A stretch of 64,000 nucleotides of DNA, taken from assembly GCA_002370555.1 (NCBI GenBank), contig AP014718.1:3286001-3350000 (forward strand). Reading direction: 5' to 3'. Positions within the stretch are counted from its first letter, which is position 1; the number at the start of each line of letters is the position of its first letter. Shown here in pieces: positions 26,508 to 36,024 of the stretch. Made by a program: the position numbers and the translations under genes. This DNA comes from Arthrobacter sp. Hiyo4. GTDB lineage: Bacteria; Actinomycetota; Actinomycetes; Actinomycetales; Micrococcaceae. Under the pieces are notes generated by a model. That model made no database searches. It worked only from the letters and a program-made list of their open reading frames with translations, and was not told the origin of the DNA.

Positions 26508-27315
26508 TCAGCGCTGGACCAGCGCATGTATGCGCCGGGAGATTTCTTCGCCTGCCAGGATGCCGCGGGCATCGGTGACGCGCAGGTGATCCCTGCGGAA
26601 GTCGACGTCGGCGAGTTCTCCGTGGGAGGGACGGAAGGCGACGTCAGCTTCGGCCAGCATCGGCCCGTCCAGCAGCGAATCCCCGGCGGCGATTACCCGG
26701 GAGGCCCAGTCCGCCGGGCGACTTCTGCGACGGCGCTGTTCTTCGTCACCGCGTGCGGCACACAGTAGAGCTTGCGGCCCTGGACGGACACCGTCCAGCC
26801 GAGCGAGGCACACCATGCGTCCAGCTCCCGCACGAATTCCGCGGGCATGAGCTCCCGGTCCACGATGGCGTAGAGGAAGAGCTCTTCGGCCTGGCGCAGC
26901 CGGAGAATCCAGGACCGGTAGGCCCCCGGGACAAAAATTCCTCGATGACGGCCAGCGGCGCCGAGCCCTCCGAGACCCGTTGCCCGACTGTGGTCTGCCA
27001 CTCGATGTCCGGCTCGCCGTTCTTGAGCAGGACACCGCCGTTGGTGGTGACCGCGTATTCAGGCACGGCACCGGGCAGCCGGACCCGCCGGTACTGGGCC
27101 TCGGTCCGGGTGGTCACTGGGACGAAGATGGTTGTCCGGGTCAGTTCGAGCAGCAGCCGCTCGGCGGTGCGGGTCATAAACGAGATCGGCACCCCCTCGT
27201 GGAGTTCCGCAACCACCATGTCTGGTGCCAGGTGGTCGGGGACGTCCAGAAAGAAGGCCCTCGCGGAGTAGATGAGGGTCCGGTCAAGGTCCGAGGCCAC
27301 CAGGATGGAATTCAC
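26508..27315 (-). CDS. HAD-superfamily hydrolase of the Ter cluster (two frameshifts)
   Basis: The GTG start (27313-27315) overlaps the preceding gene's stop (GTGA). HAD motif I reads VASDLDRTLIYSA; motif IV region VIAAGDSLLDGPMLAEADVA. The central cap region includes VPVTTRTEAQYRRV and TNGGVLLKNG, as in sucrose/trehalose-phosphatase-like (Cof-type) HADs. Frames break near 26935 and 26695. A HAD phosphatase is one of the enzymes that recur with Ter genes in the proposed nucleoside-like metabolite pathway. Confidence 0.83.
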
Positions 27316-28480
27316 AGGGCGGCCGCCGCAGTGACTCCATCGGCGCCGGATACCCCGCTGAACGTCGGATCGATGAGCCCCACGCAGCTGAAGGACAGGT
27401 GCGGCACCTCCAGCACCGGTACACCGCGCTGCTGAGCCAGCAGCAGGATGTGGGCTATCTCGGGCGCGGCATCAGGACGCACCAGGATCTTCCACGGCAC
27501 CCTGCGCAGCAGCACGCGTGTTGTCTCGCCGACTCCGGGTTTGATGAGGTTCAGGTCGTCGATCCCGTGTTCCCGGCCGAGGCTTTCCACGGCGAGCCTT
27601 CCGGCCCAGGTGGGCGTCCGGTCCGCGGCCATCAGCGTCCCGGCTTCTGCCCGGGCGAACGATTCGACGGTTGGGAAATGGCCAGAGACGGCGGCCAAGA
27701 ACTCCCGCGAGACGTCGTCACCGCGCAGCTGGTGGTAAAATTTGGCCCCGTGGAAGTCGTCAGGGCCGATGAACTCCGTGTTGAAGACCGTGCGGGACAC
27801 GAGCCCGGACACCGTCGAGTTCAGGCAGGCGGAGGGTATTAGGTAGTCCTCGCGCGTGCCGTACATGGCGGCGCAGTGCCCGGGATCGGCGAGCACGGCG
27901 AGGTCCTTGGGAAGGCAACACCGTCGGTTTCGGCGAAACGGTCGAGGCCGGCCGAGAGCTCGCGGGTGATCGCGCCCTTTCCGGTCCAGCCGTCCACAAA
28001 GAGGATCTGCTCCGGGTCATGGTGGGCGGCCAGGTATCGCAGGGCCGTCTGGTCCGGGCCGACGCCGCGCACGATGCTCATCGTGTAGTGGGGAAGGTCG
28101 ATGCCGTGGACCTGCTGGGCCCACCGGCGCATCAGGATGCCGACCGGTGTGCCGGCCCTGGCCAGGGAAACCAACACAGGCCGGTTCCGGCGCGCGGCCA
28201 GCGCCATCTCGGTCACGGTGCCCACGGCCAGCGCGACGCGCGCGGCCGAGCGATTCAAGGCGTCCCTGTACAGCTGCTGGTACTCCTGCGAGGGCGAATA
28301 TTCGATCGGCAGGGACTCTGCATAGCTCGCCCTGCCCGATTGCATCGCGGCTTCACGATCGGCCGCGGGCGCTTCCAGCGCGGCATCACCGATGTCCTTG
28401 AGCAACCAGGTGACTTCCTCCGGTGCGTAGGAACCGAACGCCGGTCCGGCCAGCGGCGCCGGGAGGACGGGTGAGGCGGG
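27312..28480 (-). CDS. StiP/PRTase_1 family protein with C-terminal PELOTA-type domain (one frameshift)
   Basis: It begins about LAGPAFGSYAPEEVTWLLKDIG, continues SLPIEYSPSQEYQQLYRDAL, RNRPVLVSLARAGTPVGILM and a PRPP-loop-like LFVDGWTGKGAITRE. After a frame break near 27890 come LADPGHCAAMYGTREDYLIPS and a C-terminal L7Ae/PELOTA-like domain (VPWKILVRPDAAPEIAHILLL) ending with the stop at 27312. The reading frame is continuous with the upstream phosphoribosyltransferase, so the exact start is unclear and 28480 is approximate. It is a standard component of actinobacterial Ter clusters. Confidence 0.75.
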
Positions 28481-29858
28481 CAGGAGGACGACCACGACCG
28501 CGCTGCACACGGCGACAAGCGCCTCCGTCACGCTGCCGGGACCCGAGAGGACCTCCGCGGGGGTCCCGGGTTCGGGCATCAGGACGATCGTGCCGAATCT
28601 GCGGCCGACGGAGGAAACATTGTGGGCGAAGCGCACACCGGGGCCGTCCACGGTGACGTCATGGCTGGCGAACCGCACCGTGCCCGTGATGGCGTAATCC
28701 GGGCGGTCCAGGGCGACGATCGGGGATCGCGTGGTAGTGGAGAACCGGACGCCGCGGTCCGGATTCAGCCGGTCCAGTGCATCGGCCACGGCCAGGGGCA
28801 CGTGGATGAACTCCTCGCTGCCCAGGACAAGCACGGACTCCGCGCCAGCCGCCTGCGGAAGGGCCCGGTGGATCGACTCCCCGACGTCGGCCAGCGTAGC
28901 CGCGCCGGGGGAGCCGCCGTTGCCGAACCGGTCGCTGCGGACAGCTGCGCCGACCGTCCCGGGCCTGAGGAAGGTCACCGTTCCGGGTGCCCAATCCGGT
29001 GTTGCCGGCGCCTGCGGCAGTGCGGCCACCACCTCCCCGGCACGCTGGAGAATGTCCGCGCCCAGGGTGATCTGCCCCGTGCCCAGAGCCACCACCCGGA
29101 TTCGGGTCCCGAGCCGCTCCGCGAGTTCGTCGAACCGGGCCCGGTCCCCCGGTGTCCGCAGGTCCACGAGCGCAGCCACCGTGTAGCTGGGATGGGGAGC
29201 CAAGGCGTGGAGTTCGGTGATGGTGTTGATGATCGTGGCCCGGTGCTGAGTTCGTCGTCGACCAACACCACCGGTTTAAGGGCGTTCAGGCGCCGCGGAT
29301 CCGTGGGAAGCAGCCGGTGTGAGGTGGCGTGCGAATGTGATTCCTCGAAGGACCCGTAGGCGGCGGCGCCGCCGGGGCGTGCCGGGATGAATGGATGTAA
29401 TACGAGCCGATCGTGTCAGCCACAAGCCGTCCCAGGCCGGTGGCCGTCTCCGCGTAGCCGATGGTAATGATCTGCGGGTTGCGGGTCTTCAACCCGGCGA
29501 GCTGCAGACGGAGGCTCTGCAACGCGGCCCGCCGGCCGCCGTCGTGCGTTTCCCCGCGCAGGAGCGCGGCGAGCCCGGCCGCAATGGTCGGAGTGACGGA
29601 TACGGATTCCGGAGTATCGGACAGAGCCTCGCCGACGAGCACTCCGAGCAACTCACCGGCGGCTATGACCAGCCCGGGTTCAGAGGGGACGTGTTTGCCG
29701 AGCACCCGGGACACCAGGAGGTGGGCCCGCTTGGGGTTGCGACGCAGTGCCAGTCCCACGAGATCCTCGACCGGCAACAGGCTCGCGGAGTGGTCCGTCG
29801 TGATGCCGACGCCGAGGGCGTCCCGCACAAAACCGCCGGTCCAGATGTCCTGGCTCAA
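28440..29858 (-). CDS. Phosphoribosyltransferase-TRSP domain protein of the Ter cluster (two frameshifts)
   Basis: TTG start at 29856-29858, overlapping the upstream stop (TTGA). The N-terminal PRTase_2-type domain includes IITIGYAETATGLGRLVAD and the PRPP motif VVLVDDELSTG. The TRSP part has VRFSTTTRSPIVALDRPDY and RFAHNVSSVGRRFGTIVL. Frames change near 29345 and 29235. No stop separates it from the StiP-like gene, so either the two are fused or a stop was lost; the boundary near 28440-28480 is an estimate. Inferred role: making or remodelling a phosphoribosyl-containing metabolite in the Ter stress system. Confidence 0.78.
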
Positions 29859-31104
29859 TTCATGCTCGCTTCCAGAAGGTCAACGTAAGTGATGTTCTCG
29901 GCGGCAACACCAAAAGCTGCTGCACGCAGCAGCGTCTGGCCGGCCCAGGCCTGATGGGGCTTCATCTCATTCATCTTGTTGCCGTACGGCGAGGCCGAGG
30001 CGCCGCCGCCGTTCCTGCCGGCGATCTCCAGCGCGTCCACGTATTCCTCGTGGCTGACGACGCACATGGCATGGACCAGCGGGACATGGGTGGGGTGGAT
30101 GACCGTCTTGCCCAGCAGCCCGTTGGCCAGGTCCAGTTCGATTTCGCGGATCAGCCCGTCGAGGTTGGCCGTCAGAATCCGATCGCGCAGGGGCATCTCA
30201 TTTGCGTCGGCGAAGGGTGTGCGCCGCAGCAGGGCCGCAGCACGCGCTCGCTGTTGCTGTAGTGCTCCCAGACCGGGCCGGAGATCACGAATCCGTTGTC
30301 CGGCCGGCCCAGCATATTCACGATGTCCCCGATCACGGAGGCGACCACCTTGACGTCATAAATGGTCAGGTCCCGGGAGCGGCGCAGTCCGAAAGCACTG
30401 GACATGTCCGTGGCGCCCACGCGGACGGCCAGAACATCGTCCCGGTTGGCTTGCAGCACATCGCGGATACCGGATAAGGTACTGGCCCGGGTCTCGCAGT
30501 GGATCATGACCGGCGATTCCATGATGGGCATGATCCGCAGCCTGCGGCCGCCCCCGCGGGAAGCGTTGATGGTATGCAGGGCATCCAGGAACCGCTGCGC
30601 CTGGCCGGTCTCATTCTCAAACTTCGGAATGACAAAGCCCACCAGCAGGTCCAGGGCCTTGCCGCAGCGGCGGGCCAGGCTCAGCATCTGCTCCGGGGTA
30701 CGGACCCGGAGAAACAGCAACGGCCCCTCGTCGGAGTGGAAGGCGCCGACAGCGTCGCTGCCGCTGTCGCCACTCCTGTCCTCGTCGCTGCCGATGCCGC
30801 TCCCGCGGCGCGGCCCGGCGGAACCGGCCTGCAGCCGGGTCAGCGTGTTCACGACGTTGGTCTCTGCAGAGTCCACCGCCTCATCGGCGATGGAATCCTC
30901 GAGGCAGATCACCATGCTCAGGCAGCCGCGGGCCGCCTGTTTGCGGATATCCTGCGCCAGGTTCGGGCGGTCCGCCGGGGTGTAGAGCGTGGCGCCCAGG
31001 GCCACGGCCAGCACCGCGGGCGCCGAGCCCAGGCTCAGCTCCTGCGGAGCGATGTGGAAAAGGCGCGAGGCATTCTCGTCGCTAAGAAAACTGAAATGGC
31101 GCAT
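29855..31104 (-). CDS. HpcH/HpaI aldolase / CitE-like protein of the Ter cluster (one frameshift)
   Basis: TIM-barrel lyase family: LGATLYTPADRPNLAQDI, MVICLEDSIADEAVD (metal-proximal acidic residues), VGFVIPKFEN, MPIMESPVMIH, VRVGATDMSSAFGLRR and GKTVIHPTHVPLVH. The frame breaks near 30240; one extra C (CGG CCC CTG) restores it. About 416 residues, longer than CitE because of an acidic Ser/Gly-rich insertion after LQAGSAG. CitE-like lyases recur in Ter operons. Confidence 0.85.
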
Positions 31105-31113
31105 GCCGTCCCG

Positions 31114-31885
31114 TCAGTGTCCCTGCCGACGGGCGGCAGCGTTGGTGGTCATGGAAAAGCCGAATTCCTGCCAGAGCTCGTCGGTGTCGGCGCGGGCCGG
31201 CACCGGTTCGGCGCGCAGCTCGATGACTCCATCGATCGCGGTCAGGGACAGGATGTATCTGAGCTCCCCGCTGGCCGCGGGCAGCGTCACGGTGCCGCCG
31301 TCGAAGATCTCCACGGTCAGCGGGGCCGAAGGCTGTCCGATAAAAAGCGCCCGGCGCAGCTCGCGGATATGCCGAAGTGCCACGACGGCGGTCCCTTCCA
31401 CGTAGCCGACCAGCGGGCGGTTTCCCGAGCACTTAATGGGAGTGCCGGAGACCGCGCCGTCAACGGTCATGGCCCGGTCACGCGCTCTGAGCTTTCCCAT
31501 ACCGCCGAGGATGCGCCCGTCACCAGCAGGCTGCCAATCGCCGACTGGCGCGGGTCAAGGCGGATCATCGGCGTTTGGGCGTCGAGCCGCCTTGTGTCGC
31601 CGATTCCGGGAGCCGGAAAGAGCCTGGTGGGCCGGGCCGCTGCTGCCGGCCGGGCTCCGGTCCATGGGGACGCAGCTGACGTGGCTGGTGCTGGCGATGT
31701 GGGCGCGGACGATCGACTTAGGGACAGCGACGTCACGGCTGCCGGGGCCGCAGGGGACACCGGAGACGACGGCGGCGCTGTCGCCGGGCGGGCGCCGGGG
31801 CGGATGTTTCAGCGCGGGCGGCCGGCTTGACGCGCCGACTGAGGTAGGCGATGTCCGTGCGGATGGTGGACCTGTTCAGTGCCAT
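31114..31885 (-). CDS. Ter-cluster-associated hypothetical protein (two frameshifts)
   Basis: The ATG at 31885 comes 3 bases after the TerD stop. The N-terminal stretch MALNRSTIRTDIAYLSRRVK leads to an Ala/Pro/Ser-rich low-complexity linker and then a folded-looking C-terminal domain (GNRPLVGYVEGTAVVALRHI, PLTVEIFDGGTVTLPAASG, WQEFGFSMTTNAA). Frames change near 31790 and 31495. The C-terminal domain is beta-rich. I do not recognise it, but its position between terD and the aldolase gene ties it to the system. Confidence 0.6.
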
Positions 31886-31888
31886 CGC

Positions 31889-32439
31889 TTAGACATCGAA
31901 CCGGAAGTCGGCCGCCACGCCGCGCAGCCCGGTGGTGTAGCCCTGGCCCAGGGCCCGGAACTTCCAGTCCTCGCGGTGGCGGTACAGTTCGCCGAACATC
32001 ATAGCGGTGATGTTGTCCTGCGGGGACTGGGGAATATCGAAGCGCACCAGCTCCTGATTCTGTGCGGTGGCCACCCTGATGTACTGGCTGCGGATGGCGG
32101 AGAAGGTGCCGGGGCCGCGGAGATCGGGGTCGACGTAGACAATGAACGTAATCTTGGCGACGCTGTCCGGTACCAAGGAGAGGTCGACGTCGATCTGCTC
32201 CTGGTCGTCGGTGCCGGCGAAGGCCACTGCGCCCCCCGGGCTGGCGATCTGGTTGAAAAATACCAGGTGATCGTTCGAGATGGCCCGGCCGCCGGCGTCG
32301 CACATGATCGCCAGGGGAACCAGCTCGGACTGGGGACCCGGCTGGGGATGGACTGCCAGCCCAAGCCGACCAGAATTTTGCTCAGTCCGGGGTTCTCGGC
32401 CGTCAGCGCGGCGTTGGCCCCGGCCACAAGATTACCCAT
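31889..32439 (-). CDS. TerD-domain protein (one frameshift)
   Basis: MGNLVAGANAALTAENPGLSKI and LVGLGWQS, then HLVFFNQIASPGGAVAFAGTDDQEQIDVDL, RSQYIRVATAQNQELVRFDI and MMFGELYRHREDWKFRALGQGY make a complete TerD calcium-binding domain with the acidic DDQEQIDVDLSLV site. The frame breaks near 32330; GTC CCC CAG restores it. This paralog is more diverged than the two upstream ones. It starts with ATGA overlap onto the preceding gene's stop. Confidence 0.88.
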
Positions 32440-32942
32440 CAGCGGCCTTCCAGACGAAGCGTAGACGGCGCGAACTTGTCCTCGAGGAAGCGGCCGTGGG
32501 TGGACAGCTCGGCAATGGCGCCGATCCGGACCTGGTTGGCCAGGTCCCGGGCGATCTCCTCGAGCGTGGCAAACTGCTCCGCCAGCAGCCCCGTCGGCCC
32601 GGATTCCTCAGTCCTGGCACTGTCCGGGAGCGCCAGATACGTGCGCAGGGGATCCGGGATGTAGCTGCAGACGATGGAATTCAGCAGCACCTGTTGTTCC
32701 ATCGAGGCCCCCTGTTCGACCATATGGCTGATCAGCGGGCGCAGCACGTCGTCGATCTGGCGCAACTGCGAGGAGACCGACGTCGGCAGTTCAGCGCCTG
32801 CGCGCCGGATAGCGCTGCGCAGGTTCTCCAGTGATGCGGCGGCCTGCGCCAACTCGGCGTCGGCCGTTGGCTCGGGTGCCTGCTCAGCGATGCCCGGCAC
32901 GGAGGCCGCGCCGAACAGGGAGCCGATGAACTTACCAATCAC
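32439..32942 (-). CDS. Ter-cluster-associated helical hypothetical protein
   Basis: Intact, 167 residues: MIGKFIGSLFGAASVPG, then long amphipathic helices (ELAQAAASLENLRSAIRRAG, TSVSSQLRQIDDVLRPLISHMVEQG, EEIARDLANQVRIGAIAEL). It has no catalytic motif. It lies between telA and terD with a 4-base overlap to the latter. The helical build suggests an adaptor or TelA partner; this is inference from position only. Confidence 0.65.
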   Translation of the reverse strand: MIGKFIGSLFGAASVPGIAEQAPEPTADAELAQAAASLENLRSAIRRAGAELPTSVSSQLRQIDDVLRPLISHMVEQGASMEQQVLLNSIVCSYIPDPLRTYLALPDSARTEESGPTGLLAEQFATLEEIARDLANQVRIGAIAELSTHGRFLEDKFAPSTLRLEGR

Positions 32943-32973
32943 TGCGGTACCGCCAGTTGCTTTCCGCCGTCAC

Positions 32974-34182
32974 TTAGTCCGTCTGGCCCTGCCGTGCGCG
33001 TTCCAGGTATGGTCTGGCCTTCTGCACGCTGGCTTCGAGGGCGCCGACGGTGCTCTCCATGTTCTTGGCAGCTTCCGACCGGAAGGTATCGATGGCGTCC
33101 ATCGTGGCGAACACGTTGTCGAAGGCCTTCTGGAGCGTCTCCACACTGACCCCGGAACTGGAAGCCTGCTGGTGGATTCGGGAAGTCTGGTCCTTGAGCA
33201 TTTCGCTGGTGCTCAGGATCATGTTGTTGGTGGTGGTATTGACGGCGTCGATCTGGTCCAGGACCATCTTCTGGTTGGCCAGGGCCTGGGCCACGATCAC
33301 CGCCGTGCGCAGGGCCGAGATTGTGGTGGTCCGCGCCCGTTCCACACCCTTGATCAGTTCAACGTTGTTCTTACGGATCAGGTCCATCGCCAGGTACCCC
33401 TGCACCGAGACAGCAAGCTGGGTCAGGATGTCCTGGTGGCGCTGACGCACGGGGAACAGGACGTCCGCCTCCATCTTCTGCGCCTCGGTAATCTGCCCGG
33501 CGGCGCGGGTGGAGTCGATCTTCTCCACGCAGGCGGCATCCAGCGCCTTGGCGAAGACAGCATATTCGCTTAACGCCTGCATCGTTTCCCAGAGCTGGAC
33601 TTTTTCGTTGGCCAGGCTGGCATTGTCCTTGAGCAGCTCGTCCTGGCCCGTCATCAGGGCCTTGATGATCTGGTTCAGCTGGGTCTGCGCCGACTCGTAC
33701 TTCTGGAAGTACTTGGCCAGCTTGTTGCCGCCGGGGATGAAGCCCAGGATCTTCTTGCCAACGCTCATGTTGGCCTGGTTGGGAGTGAGCTCCTCCACCG
33801 TGCTCCGCAGCTCACCCAGGGTGTTGGCGACCGCCACCTGAGCGCTGTTCCCGGACTTCTTGGCGCCGGCAACGGACGTCGAGGAACGCTCCAGCAGCCT
33901 GCTGGAGGAGTTGCTGGACGCTGTGATCTCGTCGCTGCCGATCTTATTGATGCCATCGACCTGCGCGGAGAACTCCGGGCTGCGCGCGTCCAGTTGGGCC
34001 AGGCCGGCTACGAACTCCCTGGCCTGCCTATTGATCTCGGCCCGTCGTTCGTCGGGGACCGGCACCATGCCGGGAGCGTCTTCGGGCTGAACTATGGCAG
34101 GGGCGTCCGGAGCCTGAAGCACCAATGAAGCCTCTGCGGCGTCGGGGGAGTCAACGGAGAATTCATGATGCTGCCTTTTCAA
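32974..34182 (-). CDS. telA: TelA-family toxic anion resistance protein
   Basis: Intact, 402 residues, almost entirely helical. Family segments are KKILGFIPGGNKLAKYFQKYES, TQLNQIIKALMTGQDELLKDN, LFPVRQRHQDILTQLAVSVQGYLAMDLIRKNN, ARTTTISALRTAVIVAQALANQ and ILSTSEMLKDQT. TelA proteins recur with TerD and are linked to tellurite/anion and antimicrobial tolerance. It is the central gene of the leftward Ter operon. Confidence 0.92.
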   Translation of the reverse strand: MKRQHHEFSVDSPDAAEASLVLQAPDAPAIVQPEDAPGMVPVPDERRAEINRQAREFVAGLAQLDARSPEFSAQVDGINKIGSDEITASSNSSSRLLERSSTSVAGAKKSGNSAQVAVANTLGELRSTVEELTPNQANMSVGKKILGFIPGGNKLAKYFQKYESAQTQLNQIIKALMTGQDELLKDNASLANEKVQLWETMQALSEYAVFAKALDAACVEKIDSTRAAGQITEAQKMEADVLFPVRQRHQDILTQLAVSVQGYLAMDLIRKNNVELIKGVERARTTTISALRTAVIVAQALANQKMVLDQIDAVNTTTNNMILSTSEMLKDQTSRIHQQASSSGVSVETLQKAFDNVFATMDAIDTFRSEAAKNMESTVGALEASVQKARPYLERARQGQTD

Positions 34183-34287
34183 GAGGTCGGTGGTGTCCCG
34201 GTTTCGATTGGCCGGGACACCACCTCAGGTGGAAACGATGCGGAGCCGAAGTAGTCAGTCCGGACTCTAATCAGTCCGGGACACTAA

Positions 34288-34869
34288 TCAGCTAAGGTCG
34301 ACGCCGAAGTCCTTGGCGATGCCGGCGAGTCCCGTGGCGTATCCCTGTCCGACGGCCTTGAACTTCCAGTCCCCGTTGTTGCGGTAGACCTCGGCGAAAA
34401 TCATCGACGTTTCGGGCGCCGCGTCCTCGCTCAGGTCGTAGCGGACGATTTCCTTCTCATCGATCTGGTTGACCACCCGGCAGTAGGCGCTGCGCACCTG
34501 GCCGAAGTTCTGGCCGCGCGTTTCACCCTGGTCGATGGAGACCACGATGACAACACGCTCGACGTCGGCAGCAACCAGGGAGAGATCGATCAGAATCTGT
34601 TCGTCGTCGCCGGCGCCTTCGCCGGACCGGTTATCCCCCAGGTGGCTGACGGAGCCGTCCGCGGCAGCGGGCTGGTTGTAGAAAATGAAGTCCGCGGAGG
34701 ACCGGACCTTGCCGTCAGCCGCCACCAGGAGGGCGGAGGCGTCGAGGTCGAAAGGTTCTCCCGTCGTCGTACGCGGGTCCCAGCCCAGCCCGACCACAGC
34801 CTTCGTCAGGCCTGGTGCGCTCTTCGTCAGGGACAGATTGCTGCCTTTGGTAAGGGTTAGTCCTGCCAT
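34288..34869 (-). CDS. terD: TerD-domain protein
   Basis: Intact, 193 residues. MAGLTLTKGSNLSLTKSAPG leads to VVGLGWDPR, the acidic Ca-site FDLDASALLV and GDDEQILIDLSLV, then QVRSAYCRVVNQIDEKEIVRYDLSEDA and DWKFKAVGQGYATGLAGI. A canonical TerD. It is nearly identical in its C-terminal half to the truncated copy upstream, suggesting recent tandem duplication. Confidence 0.93.
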   Translation of the reverse strand: MAGLTLTKGSNLSLTKSAPGLTKAVVGLGWDPRTTTGEPFDLDASALLVAADGKVRSSADFIFYNQPAAADGSVSHLGDNRSGEGAGDDEQILIDLSLVAADVERVVIVVSIDQGETRGQNFGQVRSAYCRVVNQIDEKEIVRYDLSEDAAPETSMIFAEVYRNNGDWKFKAVGQGYATGLAGIAKDFGVDLS

Positions 34870-34907
34870 GTTTGTACCATTCCTTCGTGTTGAATCGATC
34901 TTGCGAA

Positions 34908-35112
34908 CTAGTCCAGCGAAATGCCGAAATCGGTGGCGATGCCGTGGAGGCCCGTGGCATAGCCTTGGCCAACCGCCCGGAACTTCCATTCGGCACGGTT
35001 GCGGTAAATCTCGGCGCAAATCATCGACGTTTCAGGTGCCGCGTCCTCGCTCAAATCGTAGCGGACCACTTCCTGATCCGTGTCCTGGTTCAGCACACGG
35101 CAGAAGGGATCC
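34908..35112 (-). pseudogene. Truncated TerD (C-terminal third only)
   Basis: The frame begins abruptly at FCRVLNQDTDQEVVRYDL and continues SEDAAPETSM to HGIATDFGISLD. It corresponds to the last 65 or so residues of TerD and lacks the N-terminal part and calcium site. It begins about 10 bases after the stop of the next TerD gene, so a deletion has removed most of a middle tandem copy. Confidence 0.85.
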
Positions 35113-35121
35113 TTCGAACGA

Positions 35122-35712
35122 CTAGAGGACGGCGGCAGCTGGTGCGATCAGATCCGCGACCGAGCGGCCCTGGGCCCGCTCCCCGATGGCCTTAAAGGTC
35201 CAGCCCGCGCCGTCACGGGATACTTTGGACATGATCATGGCCGAATGGGTCCCCGAGTCGGTCAGCTGGTACTTGGCAATTTCCGGGCTTCCTGGCGTGG
35301 AGTCGTCCACCAGCCGGCAGAAGGCATTCTGCACCTGGTCGAAGGTCTGGCCGGTGTAGCTGCTGATGACGAAGACGATGTGTGCCACGGCCGGGGAGAC
35401 GAGCTCCAAATTGACCAGGATGGTCTCGTCATCGCCGTCGCCGTCGCCCGTCAGGTTGTCCCCGGTATGACGCGTGGAGCCGTCTTTGCTCTGCAGCTGG
35501 TTGTACCAGACCTGATCCAGCGACTTGCCAGCTGCGTCGAAGAAAATGGCCGACGCATCGAGGTCGACCTCCACGGTTTTGGCCTTTCCGAAAAAGCCCT
35601 TCTTGACCGGGGCCGCCGAGTCCCAGCCCAGCCCCATCTTGGTCTTAGAGAGCGAACCGCCGTCTTTTTTGGTCAGCGACAGCGACTGGCCCTTCTGCAA
35701 GCTCAATCCCAT
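35122..35712 (-). CDS. TerD-domain protein
   Basis: Intact, 196 residues: MGLSLQKGQSLSLTKKDGG, KMGLGWDSAAP, VEVDLDASAIFFD, GDDETILVNLELVSPAVAHIV, FDQVQNAFCRLVDDSTPGSPEIAKYQL and WTFKAIGERAQGRSVADLI. It is a TerD paralog of the TerX/CABP-like branch with an inserted KKGFFGKAKT segment. It is the first gene of the leftward Ter operon; its upstream gap (35713-36024) should hold the promoter. Confidence 0.92.
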   Translation of the reverse strand: MGLSLQKGQSLSLTKKDGGSLSKTKMGLGWDSAAPVKKGFFGKAKTVEVDLDASAIFFDAAGKSLDQVWYNQLQSKDGSTRHTGDNLTGDGDGDDETILVNLELVSPAVAHIVFVISSYTGQTFDQVQNAFCRLVDDSTPGSPEIAKYQLTDSGTHSAMIMSKVSRDGAGWTFKAIGERAQGRSVADLIAPAAAVL

Positions 35713-36024
35713 AATTTCTCAACCTCCAGCTAGTTTGAAAATACTCGCGTCCTCAGGTCCCAACGACCCCGGCCATGCGCTAGTTCCGTGCGTACATGTG
35801 AAGTTAGAGGGGTTGAAGACGCAGACCATGCCGAGCAGGCCGGGTTCGAGAGCGATCCTAGCCGGAATAGAGGTGATGGCGAAGTCGTGGCGCGGGCGGA
35901 GCCGGACAAGGCCGCCGTGTATGGTCTCGTCTAATTGGCGAATCTCAAAAGCAGGACGGCCCTTGCTGGAAGGCATTCACACGAAGTCAATTTCCAGTAG
36001 GGATTGAATTCAAATGGGGGGAAA
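35713..36024. other. Intergenic region between Ter operon and nuclease-like gene
   Basis: A divergent gap of about 310 bases. I see no credible gene or strong repeat. It must hold promoters for the Ter operon (leftward) and for the gene at 36025 (rightward), the latter with a G-rich SD (GGGGGGAAAATG). Confidence 0.5.

Noticed and set aside
30499..31830. Long + strand open frame of 443 codons opposite the Ter genes
   Set aside because: It is antisense to the CitE-like and hypothetical Ter genes, which have recognisable motifs; the + translation is Arg/Gly/His-rich low complexity, as expected from GC-rich third-position shadow.
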